From Zonotrichia leucophrys gambelii (taxonomy: Eukaryota; Chordata; Aves; Passeriformes; Passerellidae), in assembly GCF_028769735.1 (NCBI RefSeq), contig NC_088195.1:868001-932000 (forward strand): DNA of 64,000 nt. The letters are read 5' to 3'. Shown piece after piece: positions 12,361-22,700 of the stretch. Under the pieces are notes generated by a model, which did not search any database, was not told the DNA's origin, and saw nothing but the letters and a program-made list of their open reading frames with translations. Both the position numbers and the translations under genes were made by a program. Numbering within the stretch: the first letter of the stretch is position 1; the number at the start of each line of letters is the position of its first letter.

Positions 12361-12566
12361 GCTGATACATGGAGATAAACCTGGTTGGGTGCTGATACAT
12401 GGAGATAAACACAGGTTGGTGCTGATCCTGAGAGATAAACCTGGGTTGGTGCTGATACAGGGAGATAAACCTGGCTGGGTGTTTATCCCAGGAGATAAGC
12501 CCAGCTTGGTGCTGATACAGGGAGATAAACCCCGGTTGGTGCTGATCTCAAGAGATAAACCCATTC
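12361..12566 (+). repeat. 30-bp tandem array, seven units, each with an AGATAA motif
   Basis: Units start at 12361, 12391, 12421, 12451, 12481, 12511 and 12541, an exact 30-bp spacing with no indels. Every unit keeps AGATAA (first copy 12373-12378), a GATA-factor consensus, and four units have an additional GATA in GCTGATACA. Because 30 is a multiple of three the array also reads as an open frame, which I take as accidental. Confidence 0.9.
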
Positions 12567-14250
12567 TGGAGGGTCAGGGAGCTGCACCAACCATGCCCAG
12601 AGGTCCCCACACCCCAGCCCCTCAGGCTGAGAGTGACCCAGGGCTGTTTTGGGGACACTCAGCCCCCCAGCAGCAGCTGTGCCCAATGCCCCACGTCCTG
12701 CCCTGCTGTGTGAATGCAGCCAGGATCACACCCAGCGCTCTCTGGCACAGCCCAGGAGCTCTGCTGCACCAGCTCTGTTTAATGGACTGCCTGGGGACCC
12801 ATTTAATTTGGAGCTGGGGCTCTCCACTTGCCTGTGGTGTGCTTGGAGCGAGGCCAGCAGGAGCTGCTGCTTGTTTTGCTCCTGCAGCTCGCTGTGATCC
12901 TCCCTCTGCTGCTCTGTGACTTTCCCTGGTAATAAACTGCAGCTGGATGTCACCTGGGGACACGGGGCTGGGCTGGGGCTCGGGAGATAAAACTCCTGCC
13001 TTGCCACTGGGACCTTTTGCTTAGCCTTGGGCAAATCATTGCCTCGTTTAATCTGCTTGCACCCGAGGTCAGCAGCCATTAAATTCCATTTTGTTGGGAA
13101 CGAAGCCCATGAATAATCAAAGGATGCTCAGGTGGAGAGGTGGGTAAAGCTCAGTCCATCAGGACTCAGGTAGGAAACCAGGAAAAGCACTTTGTGAGGC
13201 ACGTAAAACTGACCCAGATTGCCTGGAGGGGTTGTGGGTTCTGTTTCTGGGGGTCCTTGAGGACTCTTTAGAGAACAGCACTGCGCTGATGGCTCTACCA
13301 GCTGGGCCTGCAGCAGGAGGCTGTTACACATCACAGCTCTCCGTCCAACTTTGCTCTTTCAACATCATCCAGCACCAGTGACCTGTTTACACAGGTCTGG
13401 CCGAACCCCAGCCTCCCCAAACGTGACTAAAGCAGCCATGAAAGCTCAGAAGTGTTAAATTCCCCCTTGGTGTCAGACTTCAAGGCAGCCAGGGTGGGCA
13501 GGCTCCGTCCTGCTCCGTGTCAGGCTGTCACCAGCCTGGAGCCTGGGGAGTGCAGCCCTCCTTGGGCAGTTCTCCACTGGATTGTCCAGAGGAACAGCAG
13601 CTCCTCTTCCACTGGATCTGCAGAGGAACACTCCATCCTTTTCTAGAGGTTCCCTGCTCTCTGGTCTCCATCTGTTCCAGCTGTCCTCCCCCGATGCTCT
13701 GACAGCTCTGGATGCCCCTGGGATGGGGACTGAGGAGCACAGCCTGTCCAGGCCTGTCCAGCAAACCTGGGGCAGCGCCAGGGGTGGCACTGGGTGCGCT
13801 GTGTCCTTGTCCTGCAATCTGCAGCTCCAAACCTGGGGCTCAGGGCAGGGCCCCCCTGGGTTTTCTGCTCCTCTGGACCCGTTGGGATGTGTGTGTGCAC
13901 AGGAGGGAGGTGCAGGGGAGAGCTTTGCACAGTGTGTGCTGTGTAAACAAATGGCTGGGCTCCGGACAAATTTTGTGCATAATTGCTGTGATGTTGTTTG
14001 TTATCAGGGAAATGCCTTTTCGTGGCTGGGCTCTGTTCTTCCCCTCCTCTTCCTTGTCCCAGGCCTGGAGGAAGCAATAATCACAATGCTGTGCTTTGCC
14101 CTCTTAACTCTTTCTCAGAGGGCTGTGGATGGCATCGCTGGGAATGAGCAGCCCTGGAAGGGGGGCACAGCTCCTGGCACAGGTTCTGCCCTGGCTGCCA
14201 GCACAGAGCAGGGACAGGGCCAGCCAGGAGGCTGCATTTCGGTCCGAAAA

Positions 14251-14436
14251 ATAATAATATTATAGTCTGAATATGAGTATAAATAATAATATTATAGTCT
14301 GGATATGAGTATAAATAATAATATTATAGTCTGGATATGAGTGTGAATAATAATATTATAGTCTCCATTAGGATGGCAGTGGGGGGAAAAATCAGACCTG
14401 TGATTATTCCTTCAATCTAATAATTATTTAAATACC
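14251..14436. repeat. AT-rich element with 32-bp tandem expansion (copy A of a dispersed duplicate)
   Basis: ATAATAATATTATAGTCT recurs at 14251, 14283, 14315 and 14347, a 32-bp period. The last unit runs into a segment from GTCTCCATTAGGATGG to TTATTTAAATACC that is repeated almost identically at 15955-16051. Confidence 0.9.
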
Positions 14437-15954
14437 TGGACCCTTTGGGTCCAAAACCCAAAGTGTTCAGGTTGTGTTTTAGGAAAAGTTTGTTATTTGT
14501 CATCCCTGTGGGGAAACCTCTGCAGAAACCACACCAGGCTCCTCACTGGTGATTTACAGCTTGTTCTCATGGTTGATGGAGTCAAAATATTAACTGAAAA
14601 AGGCCAAGAGGAGGTGGTAGGAGCCATCCTCGTGGCTCTGTGTTACAGAATTCCAGTTATTCACACCCAGGTGCCATTGGGGTCAGGCTCCTGGGTGCTG
14701 TGGTGGCTGTGGTGGCCTGGCCAAAGAGGCAGCCCTGAGCATCCAGACCTCTGATCCACCTGGAAACATCCCAGGGCTTGGAGAAGCTTCCATCAGACAC
14801 TTTGGCTCAGACTTTTTGCCTAATTAAACCCAAACCTCATTAATTATGGCAAGGTCTTCCTCCACAGCTGACAAACGCGTGCAGAGTGTCACTCCTTGGA
14901 GGGGATCAATCACTGCAGCAGCTCCAGTGCCTGGAAAGGTTTCACAGGAAAATTCCCAATGAGCTGCAGGAGGGAAGAGGGCCCAGCACCTGTGATCCCT
15001 CTTGCTGCAGGGAATGGCCAAATTGGAGCTTTTCCCTCATTTCCAGACCTGACATGGAGCCAGCAGCAGGGGAAGGGCTCAGGCTGGTGTGAGAGGGCTG
15101 TGCCAGAGCGTTTGTCCTGCCTGAGCGTTTGTCATGTGCAGCTTGGCCTCCTGGTGACCCTTTGGGCAGAGCTGGGGCTGTCACAGCCCGGTCACCTTTT
15201 GGACAGTGCCTCTGTCCCCATTCCCAGCCATGAATCTTATGGGGCTGTAAACAGCAAAAAGAGCAGAACCACCCCCATCTCCCAGAGCAATCCCAGCCCC
15301 CTCTGCCCCTCCTGGCCGGCTCTGCCATTCCTCAGGAGGGTCTGTTCAGGATCACAGCCCCCACAAAGCCAGCATAGGATTTATGGCCCAATCTGCTCCT
15401 CCCTGTGAGTGCCTGGGGACCCTGGTGGCCTCTGGGCAGGGGGAGGCATGGGGACAGAGAAAGGACAGGCAGGGAAAATCTTGTGGGGATGAGGATGGGG
15501 GTCAGTGAGGCACTGGGGGTGTTTGCTGTGTCCTGGAGGGGCTGGGGCACATCCAGAGGGGTGAAATATCCCAAAACCAGGAGCTGAGGGGTGATGGGTA
15601 AGGGCCCCGCCGTGCTGAGCGTAAATCACTGCTCACCAGAGCAACCCCACCCCCCAAGAAAAGCCCCCTCAGCACCAGGCAAACACAGCTGCCACACTGG
15701 TGACATCAGAATTGTGCCTTTGAGCCGTCATTGGCCACAGGAGATTCTCTTGTTGTTTTGGCTTTAATTTTCTTTTTCTTTTTTTTTTTTTTCTGGGGGT
15801 CTGCACAAAATGCCACTAATGACAAACTGTGGTGCCCGTGAGTGAGTGACAGCTGAAATGAGAGAAATGACTAATGGTGCCTCCTGAAGCCCTGTCACAT
15901 GGAGATTAAATGAGCCCTTTTTTCTTCCCCCCTCAATGAGAATCATGGGCATTT

Positions 15955-16051
15955 GAATAATAATATTATAGTCTCCATTAGGATGACAGTGGGGGAAAAA
16001 ATCGGCTCAGACCTGTGATTATTCCTTCAATCTAATAATTATTTAAATACC
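15955..16051. repeat. AT-rich element, single-unit copy B of the dispersed duplicate
   Basis: Matches 14345-14436 nearly base for base, except for G/A changes and an extra five bases (GGCTC) near the middle. The flanks on both sides are unrelated to copy A. It carries one TATTATAG unit only. Confidence 0.9.
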
Positions 16052-16188
16052 AGATAACTCCTTTCAGCCTAATTGAGGCCTTTCAGCTGCTTGGGTTTAT
16101 ATTGTGTCCCTGAATTTACTCTCTCTTTCACCTTGCGTTACTAATAGCTGCAGATTGCTTCTGAGGCTGTATTTTAAAACTCTCTTCA

Positions 16189-16222
16189 GAAAAAAAAAAA
16201 AAAAAGAAAAGAAAGAAAGAGA
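16189..16222. repeat. Poly-A / GAAA tract
   Basis: A run of about 15 A followed by AAAAGAAAGAAAGAGAGG. A separate poly-T tract lies at about 15771-15792. Confidence 0.9.
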
Positions 16223-16315
16223 GGGAAAATTAATGATCAAATGGTATTAAGGGTGAGAGTTAATATCATCCATTCTGCTGCTGTTTAACTCCCCAGGTGT
16301 TTGGCCTGCTCCACA

Positions 16316-16490
16316 GGGATGGTTTGGGTTGGGAGGGACCTTGATGCTCATCCAGGGCCATTTAATCCAGTGGGAATCCCAGACTGGTTTGGGTTGGAGG
16401 GGACCTTAAAGCCCATCCAGTGCCATTTAATCCAGTGGGAATCCCAGACTGGTTTGGGTTGGAAGGGACCTTGAAGCTCATCCAGTGCCA
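16316..16490 (-). mobile_element. CR1 3'-end fragment, tandemly triplicated (65-bp unit)
   Basis: GGTTTGGGTTGG, the reverse complement of a CR1 tail, starts at 16321, 16386 and 16451, exactly 65 bp apart. Each is followed by GGACCTT and a CATCCAG segment. This is local tandem duplication of a CR1 tail rather than three insertions, because the unit borders are identical. Confidence 0.85.
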
Positions 16491-16610
16491 CCCTGTTGCA
16501 TTCCACAGCAGCAGATCACCATTGTTTACAGTTTGTTCCTGAGGCTTCTCAGCTTCTCAGGAGAAAAAATCCTAAGGAAAGGATTTTCCATAAAATGTGC
16601 CTGTGACACA
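16491..16610 (-). mobile_element. LTR fragment (songbird-type ERV), 5' end of U3
   Basis: The reverse complement starts TGTGTCACAGGCAC and includes GGAAAATCCTTTCC, AAACAATGGTGATCTGC and GGAATGCAACAGG. The same order of motifs opens the longer copy at 62712-63091. It abuts the CR1 triplicate. Remaining LTR sequence is missing. Confidence 0.8.
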
Positions 16611-17811
16611 CTGAGAGGGTGGCAGGGCCCGTGTCCTCCCCAGGACAGACAAACTGCCAAGGTGGGAATGCCGGAACGCCGGGCCTGGCAGCGAGAGGGA
16701 AGCAGCTGGGGCAATGTGTCCCTGAGCAGAATGACAAAGCCATCAGGGCTGCCTCTCCTGCCGTGTCTCCTGTCAGAGGCACAGGCAGGGACAGAGCTCC
16801 TTTGTCACCTCTCAGGAACAGCCCTCTCCAGCTCCCGGCAGGAACAAGGCTAAAGAGAGAGCGGCTGTGGGTGACACTGCAGCTCAGAGCGCCCCTGCAG
16901 GGCTGGGAATTGGTGGAAATTCAAATAAAACCACACCAGGAGCAGCAGCAGGGGCTCAGAGCTGCAGAGGGCAGGGTTCCTGTGGGGTGTGTGGGATGTG
17001 ATGGGTGCAGCGTGGTGCCTCATCCTCATCCTCAGCTGGGGTGACCCCGAGGTGAGGGAGGGTTCTCTGAAGTGGTGCCTTTGCCTGCCCAGCCTGGAGC
17101 ACGTCAGGAATGAGTAATTTGGGATAAAGGAGAACTTTGTGGTGGTTTTCTGGCACTCAGACACCTCCATGGGCAGGTCAAGCCAGCTGCTCTAGACTGT
17201 GGTGTCTCTCCTGCTGGCAGGGCTTGGTGGCTGATCTAACCGTGTGCTCCCACCTTGGTGGCAGCTGCTTTTTGGCAGGAAAGTACCTTGTGAAGGAGCT
17301 CCTGCCTAAAAAGCACCTGCTTGAGAGGCACTTGTGGCTCTGGGGAGGGTTTGAGGGGAGATGTCAGCGCCTTCAGTGTGCGCTCAATGAGCTTGCCTGC
17401 ACGAGGCTTCTTCCTCAGGTTCCCAAATTAAATCAGGGAGGTTTTAAAGGTAAAGAACAGCTCTTATTTCCTCTGCTGCTTCCAGCAACACACCCTGCAG
17501 GAGACATCCTTTCAGCCAAGATTGCAGATGGGTGGCTGGGGCTGTGAGCTGCGGGCTTTGTCTTGGGCTGGAGCTGATTCTCCCCTCCCTGTCTGAGCAG
17601 AGCATGTTCTAAACACCCAAATTAAGATGCAGGGGCTGAAACAAGTGGCAAAGCATCAAGCCTGAACTGCTCTCCACTAAGTTATGGACTCGTTAATTCT
17701 CGCTGTGCTTAGAGACATCCTCCCTTTATCTCAAGGACTGTGTAATTAGAAAGCCTCCTTTGAATTTTATCTGCAGGGCACACAGGATCTAATCCTTGGC
17801 TCTGGGTGGTT

Positions 17812-17890
17812 CTTCTCTCCACAGAACCATGTGAGGGACGTTGCCGGGGCTCAGGACACGCGCGGGGGACACGGAGCTCTCCTTTCCCAG
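17812..17890 (+). promoter_or_regulatory. Two competing 3' splice sites for exon 2
   Basis: The upstream site is TTCTTCTCTCCACAG, ending at 17824. A second pyrimidine-rich site, CTCTCCTTTCCCAG, ends at 17890, one base before the start codon. Using the second site would drop 66 nt of 5' UTR including the start-stop element and leave the protein unchanged. Which is used cannot be told from sequence alone. The upstream one has the longer pyrimidine tract. Confidence 0.55.
17829..17834 (+). promoter_or_regulatory. Start-stop upstream ORF (ATGTGA) in exon 2 5' UTR
   Basis: Exon 2 begins AACCATGTGAGG if the 17824 acceptor is used. The ATG has A at -3, a favourable Kozak context, and is followed at once by TGA. 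It is in the same frame as the main start 57 nt downstream. Start-stop elements are known to stall ribosomes and lower main-ORF translation, so a dampening role is inferred. Confidence 0.6.
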
Positions 17891-17891
17891 G

Positions 17892-19079
17892 ATGGATCAG
17901 AGGAGGACCTGGCCTCGCCTACGGGACTCTGATGGCTGCCCAGTGGCTCTGCTCTGCCTCCTCCTGGCATCGCTGTCCCGGGACGTGTCCAGCAATGCCT
18001 CCTTCAACACTTTCCACTCGGAGAACCGCGACTGGACGTTCAACCACCTGACGGTGCACCGGGGCACCGGCGCCGTCTACGTGGGGGCCATCAACAGGGT
18101 CTACAAGCTCTCGGGGAACCTGACCATCCTGGTGGCTCACAAAACCGGCCCCGAGGAGGACAACAAGTCCTGCTACCCTCCCCTCATCGTGCAGCCCTGC
18201 AGCGAGGTCCTGACGCTCACCAACAACGTCAACAAGCTGCTCATCATCGACTACTCCGAGAACCGGCTGCTGGCCTGCGGCAGCCTCTACCAGGGCGTCT
18301 GCAAGCTGCTGCGCCTCGACGACCTCTTCATCCTGGTGGAGCCCTCGCACAAGAAGGAGCACTACCTGTCCAGCGTCAACAAGACGGGCACCATGTACGG
18401 GGTGATCGTGCGCTCCGAGGGCGAGGACGGGAAGCTCTTCATCGGCACGGCCGTGGATGGCAAGCAGGATTATTTCCCCACCCTGTCCAGCCGCAAGCTG
18501 CCCCGGGACCCGGAGTCCTCGGCGATGTTGGATTACGAGCTCCACAGCGACTTTGTCTCGTCCCTCATCAAAATCCCCTCGGACACACTGGCCCTGGTTT
18601 CTCACTTTGACATCTTTTACATCTACGGCTTCGCCAGCGGGAACTTTGTGTATTTCCTGACGGTGCAGCCGGAGACCCCCGAGGGCGTCTCCATCAACTC
18701 CGCCAGCGACCTCTTCTACACCTCGCGCATCGTCCGCCTGTGCAAGGACGACCCCAAGTTCCACTCGTACGTGTCGCTGCCCTTTGGCTGCGTCAGGGGT
18801 GACACCGAGTACCGCCTGCTGCAGGCCGCCTACCTGGCCAAGCCCGGGGAGGTGCTGGCCAGGGCCCTCAACATCACGGCGCAGGAGGACGTGCTCTTTG
18901 CCATCTTCTCCAAGGGGCAGAAGCAGTACCACCACCCGCCCGACGACTCGGCGCTCTGCGCCTTCCCCATCCGCACCGTCAACGCCCACATCAAGGAGCG
19001 CCTGCAGTCCTGCTACCAGGGCGAGGGCAACCTGGAGCTCAACTGGCTGCTGGGCAAGGATGTGCAGTGCACCAAAGCG
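17892..19079 (+). CDS. PLXNA2: Plexin-A2, first coding exon (exon 2): signal peptide and most of the sema domain
   Basis: Plexin-A2 is a single-pass receptor for class 3 semaphorins (with neuropilins) and class 6 semaphorins, acting at the neuronal surface in axon guidance and cell migration. This exon gives residues 1-396. A basic start (MDQRRTWPR) precedes a hydrophobic stretch at about residues 17-29, read as a signal peptide. The sema beta-propeller starts near residue 35 (FHSENRDW). Nine extracellular cysteines (94, 103, 129, 137, 284, 300, 356, 374, 393) plus C405 in the next exon make the ten expected for five sema disulfides. Sequons lie at N35, N76, N91, N163 and N327. Long blocks such as [15 protein letters not shown] and [15 protein letters not shown] fit A2 rather than the A1 or A4 sequences I remember. 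The ATG at 17892 has A at -3 and G at +4, and matches the family start in position. The exon ends in phase 0 at a GTAAGG donor. No frameshift or internal stop is seen. Confidence 0.96.
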
Positions 19080-19486
19080 GTAAGGGTGCGCTGGGTGGGG
19101 CCTGTGGGGGCCCTGGAGAGCCAGGTTCAATCCCTGCCCCAGTGGAACACCAGTTTGCAGAGTAGGATCAGCCTGTCTGTGCCTCAGTTTCCCTGAATTC
19201 AGAGCATCTTCCCCTTTAATCCATGCTCTCATCCTACAGTGGGATGACAATGAGGGAAGGGGTGGTGTTAAGGCAGAATAAAGTGTGCAGCTTCCTGGGA
19301 GTCTCTGTCACTCTCAAACCAGGGCTCTGGAAGCTGCAGGAGCTCTGGGGAAGGTGGCTGGAGCTGGCAGGGTTGACACATTGGTGACCCCAACCCTGCT
19401 GCCAGCTCCCTCCACACCACCCCGAGCGTGTGGGGCCTCCCTGGGCTCTGTGTCACTCACAGCTGCCCCAAACCTTGTCTTTCCAG
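19080..19486 (+). other. PLXNA2: PLXNA2 intron 2
   Basis: A 407-bp intron with a GTAAGG donor and a TTTCCAG acceptor. No repeat or other feature is seen. Confidence 0.9.
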
Positions 19487-19669
19487 CCAGTCCCCATCGA
19501 TGACAACTTCTGTGGGCTGGACATCAACCAGCCCCTGGGGGGCTCGGTGCCCGTGGACGGGGTGACGCTCTTCACCTCCAGCCGCGACCGCATGACCTCC
19601 GTGGCTTCCTACGTCTACAACGGCTACAGCGTGGTCTTCGTGGGCACCAAGACGGGCAGGCTGAAGAAG
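19487..19669 (+). CDS. PLXNA2: Plexin-A2 exon 3: continuation of the sema domain
   Basis: This 183-nt exon encodes residues 397-457 in phase 0 at both ends. It starts right after a TTGTCTTTCCAG acceptor with [19 protein letters not shown] and ends with [12 protein letters not shown] before a GTGAGC donor. The open frame continues exon 2 exactly (CTKA then PVPIDD), as in vertebrate plexin-A2. The single cysteine, C405, completes the even number of sema-domain cysteines and by family knowledge pairs with C284. Blades of the semaphorin-binding propeller continue here. The intron before it is only 407 bp, so these two exons sit close together, in contrast to the 26.8-kb intron that follows. Nothing is broken. 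Confidence 0.96.
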
Positions 19670-20253
19670 GTGAGCCCTGTCCGTGGCTGTGGAGGGCCAG
19701 GAGCTGCTCTGGGGTTGGTCTCTCTTCGATGCTGGCCAGGGTTGGTCTCTCTCGGGATGCTCTGGTGCACCTCTCTGCTGCCGCTGCGCCTCACGGGTGT
19801 TTCCCAGTGGGAAACTGGGAGCGAAGCAGGAGTGGGAATGGCAGGGTGTGGGTCACAGCCTGGTGTTGGAGAGGCAGAGGTCAGCTCTCAGTGTTGTGGT
19901 GTGGTTTGTTGTGGAATGCCATTTTTGGGAAAGGTGAAGTTGAAGCTGCTGCAGGATGGTTCTGGAAAAGGAACCAAAGGAGGTCAGATGGAAATCTTGC
20001 AATGGTTTTGTTTCCCAGCAATCCTTCTGCAGCTGCTGTAGAAGAGTGTAAATTACAAAGCCCTTGCTGGTGCTGGCAGGATTTTGGTCATGGAGAGGCA
20101 GGAATGGGTTAATGTGGCTGCTTTTGGAACCAAGCCTCAGGGCAGAGTCCTGCTGCTCCCTGTGCCTCTTCCCTCCTGCTGGAAGATTGATCAGCCCTGG
20201 AACATTCCTTGTCCTCTGCACCACAAACATCGAGGGGGGGCTGGTGGGGCTCA

Positions 20254-20362
20254 GGTGAGAGTCACAGAATGTTTCTGGGTTGGAAGGGACATGGGCAAGG
20301 ACACCTTCCACCAGCCCAGGCTGCTTCAAGCCCTGTCCAGCCTGACCTTGAATGACTTTTAG
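20254..20362 (-). mobile_element. CR1 3' tail fragment
   Basis: GTCACAGAATGTTTCTGGGT followed by TGGAAGGGACA, GGACACCTTCCACCAG and CCTGTCCAGCCTGACCTTGA, the reverse complement of a CR1 end. Confidence 0.85.
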
Positions 20363-20400
20363 GCCTTTGAAGCCCAGCTGGGATTTCGCCACTTGTGAGT

Positions 20401-20452
20401 CACAAAACCACAGAATACTCTGAGTTGGAAGGGAACTCTCAGAGGAGTTCTG
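20401..20452 (-). mobile_element. Short CR1 tail of another subfamily
   Basis: CCACAGAATACTCTGAGTTG then GAAGGGAACTCTC resembles the CR1 ends with ATTCTGAGTTGGAAGGGACC. Only about 50 bp remain. Confidence 0.6.
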
Positions 20453-20639
20453 CATTTAAAATAAGTCTGGAAGTGGCCTTGGGGTGTAAGCAGAGGTGTG
20501 AGAGAGCCCTTGCTGGCCTTTGGAGCTGGAGCTGCAGCTGGGAGCCTGCTCAGCAGTGGGTCTGATCCAGCTCCAGCAAAAACAGCCCCGGAGCTGCTGC
20601 TCTGGCAAGCTGAGACCCTTCCAATTAACCTCAGCTCTA

Positions 20640-20890
20640 AATGACAGCATTAGGTGAACCTGTTAAATGCAGCCCCTGCTCCTCCACGCGGGGGAAAGAG
20701 TTAACAAATGTAATCAACAGCAGGCTGTTAATTTTTTGAGTCCTTAAGCAGCAGGGAATTTCTTCCTCATCTATCCAGGAAGATACAAGGACAGGCAGAT
20801 ACTACACTTGAATGTCTGCATCATTTTAATTACATCAGCTCATTAATATTCATTCTGCACTTTACAAGTGCTGAGTAGTAGTAAATTAGG
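20640..20890. other. AT-rich unique island, candidate conserved noncoding element
   Basis: Non-repetitive AT-rich sequence with GTTAATTTTTTGAG, TTTTAATTACATCAGC and CATTAATATTCATTC between CR1 debris and a minisatellite. Several TAAT cores suggest homeodomain sites, which is inference. Confidence 0.35.
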
Positions 20891-21068
20891 TGCCTCCCTG
20901 GTGCCTCTCGAGTGTCAGTGGGGCAATTTGGAACGCGGGGGAGAGGGAGCTTGTAAAGCAGAGCCCTGCACTCGCCTGCCGTGGCACAGGGGAGAGCCGG
21001 GGATTTTTACCTAAATGGAAGAAAAGGAGCCCACAGCACATCCCAAATGCCTGTGCCAAGCCTGGAAT

Positions 21069-21234
21069 GGGGATGCAGCAGGAGATGCAGCAGGGATGCA
21101 GGAGGGGATGCAGCAGGGCATGCAGGAGGGGATGCAGGGGATGCAGCAGGGCATGCAGCAGGGATGCAGCAGGGATGCAGGAGGGGATGCAGCAGGGATG
21201 CAGCAGGGATGCAGCAGGGGATGCAGGGGATGCA
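21069..21234 (+). repeat. Minisatellite of GATGCAGCAGG-type 11-15 bp units
   Basis: More than ten imperfect copies of GGGATGCAGCAG and GGGATGCAGGAG. Confidence 0.9.
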
Positions 21235-22554
21235 GCCCTGTGCTCGCTGTGGGCAGAATTTGGGGACAGTGAAGGCTCCTCTTCCAGAGGCAGCAGCAGC
21301 CAAGGGCCTGTGCCTGCACACGAGGCATTTACGGGCTTGTTCCATGAATTATGGAGGATTACAGAGGCAGCAGCCTCTCCAGCAGGGTTTAATTCCTGTG
21401 CTAGTTGCACTGAACGCTTTCTGATGCAAAGTTAATCTATCCCTGCTCCGCTGTCCAGAGGGAGGCTGTGGAATCCTTCACCTGCAATCCTTCATCTGTT
21501 GGATGAAAATTGGCCCATCTCTGAAGCGAATTCATCCCAGACATTCACTACCATCAGGTTTTCATGGCATCTGCCCTTATTTAACAGCAGAGCTGCCTGC
21601 AGCTGGTGGGATCCATCCCCCTGTAATTAACTGGAACAATCCCTGTGTGGGGCTGAGCATGCTGTTCTCTCTCTCCCAGCTCTGTCTGCACCTTTAGCAG
21701 GTTTTCCCTCCTTTGACACATGGGATTACCTTTCCACACCCGAGGGAGCCCAGGTGAGGTGGAGGAAGCAGGTGAGGGGCTCTGGCTGCAGAGGAGGGAA
21801 GTTCACAGGTTGTCTCTGCATTTTGTGCCTGTTCCAAGATAACCAGACCTGTCTGGAAGTCAGGGAGTGCTCAGGATGCTCAGGACTCTCCTCCTCTCCC
21901 CTTCCCACCTGTGAGATGATGGTGGAACCGTCCAGCACCTCTGTGAGTGCCAGGGATTGGTGCAGAGCCTTCTCCACCTGAGCTCCTCCGTGTCCTCCCC
22001 CGTCTCAGATCTACCCACACCGTTAATGTCTGAAAGCTTTGTCACACCTATTCCCTCGCCCACAGCTGTTGATTTCCTCTGGAAACAAGCTGCTGCCTCC
22101 GTCTGGGCTGCCAGGGAAGGCACTTTTGTGTGGCTGGAGGAAAGTCAGGGAGACAACTCCGAAATCTTTCACATTTGCTGTGCTCCCCCAGTGAGGATCC
22201 CTCACTGGGAACACTGGGATATCCATGGTGTCCTCCTGCCTTTCACCTCACTGCTCCTGCCACATTCCCAGCTCCTGTTCCCCAGGAATTGTCTCATAGA
22301 GGGTGAAAAGCAAATGCTGCTGATGCTGTGGCTCAAGCACAGGTATGTGGGATGGAATTCTCCCTCCTGCTCGCCTTCCAAAGCACCTCAGCCTCCTGGC
22401 TGTGGGAGGAAGGAAAAAAGGGGCCCATGTTGGAGACACAACCATTCAGAACTGGGGATTCCTCCAATAAAACCATTTCCATCAAGCCAAATGAGAAGGG
22501 ACATTAATGCAACAGTTAACAGGAACTAAGTGCTGGGGGGAGATGTGTCAGCTT

Positions 22555-22700
22555 GCTTGTTCTGTTTATGGGCTCCATACAATTCTATCAATATTGATGC
22601 GTGATGCCTTTGATTTTGACACTAATCATTGCCACGAATTAAATTTGCAGCCATATAATTAGAACTGCTATTAATAGGGCCTCAAGCTAAGCACTGCTGT
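22555..22700. other. AT-rich unique island, candidate conserved noncoding element
   Basis: Contains ATTCTATCAATATTGATGCG, TTTGACACTAATCATTGCC and ATATAATTAGAACTGC with no repeat structure. ATCAATATTGAT is a near-perfect palindrome. Confidence 0.4.

Larger units (their letters stand above)
1886..17824 (+). other. PLXNA2: PLXNA2 intron 1
   Basis: About 15.9 kb from a GTGAGT donor to a pyrimidine-rich CACAG acceptor. It contains no supported coding sequence. It holds the tail of the CpG island, a 740-bp minisatellite, AT-rich unique islands (2590-2700, 3170-3380, 5050-5250, 5440-5740, 6720-6910, 10380-10720), a GATA-motif array, a duplicated AT-rich element, and CR1 and LTR fragments. Stretches not listed separately, such as 7000-9000 and 13100-14200, look like ordinary non-repetitive intron. 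Confidence 0.7.

Noticed and set aside
12212..12919. 235-residue open frame with a 10-residue repeat
   Set aside because: The repeat follows from an indel-free 30-bp minisatellite. There is no splice context or family match.
17841..17891. N-terminal extension of plexin-A2 by 17 residues from a TTG
   Set aside because: No ATG in that stretch, and the family start matches the ATG at 17892, which is followed by the signal peptide.
17919..19250. 443-residue open frame antisense to PLXNA2 exon 2
   Set aside because: A shadow of the GC-rich third codon positions of the plexin exon. No recognisable family and low-complexity Val/Gln/Gly/His runs.
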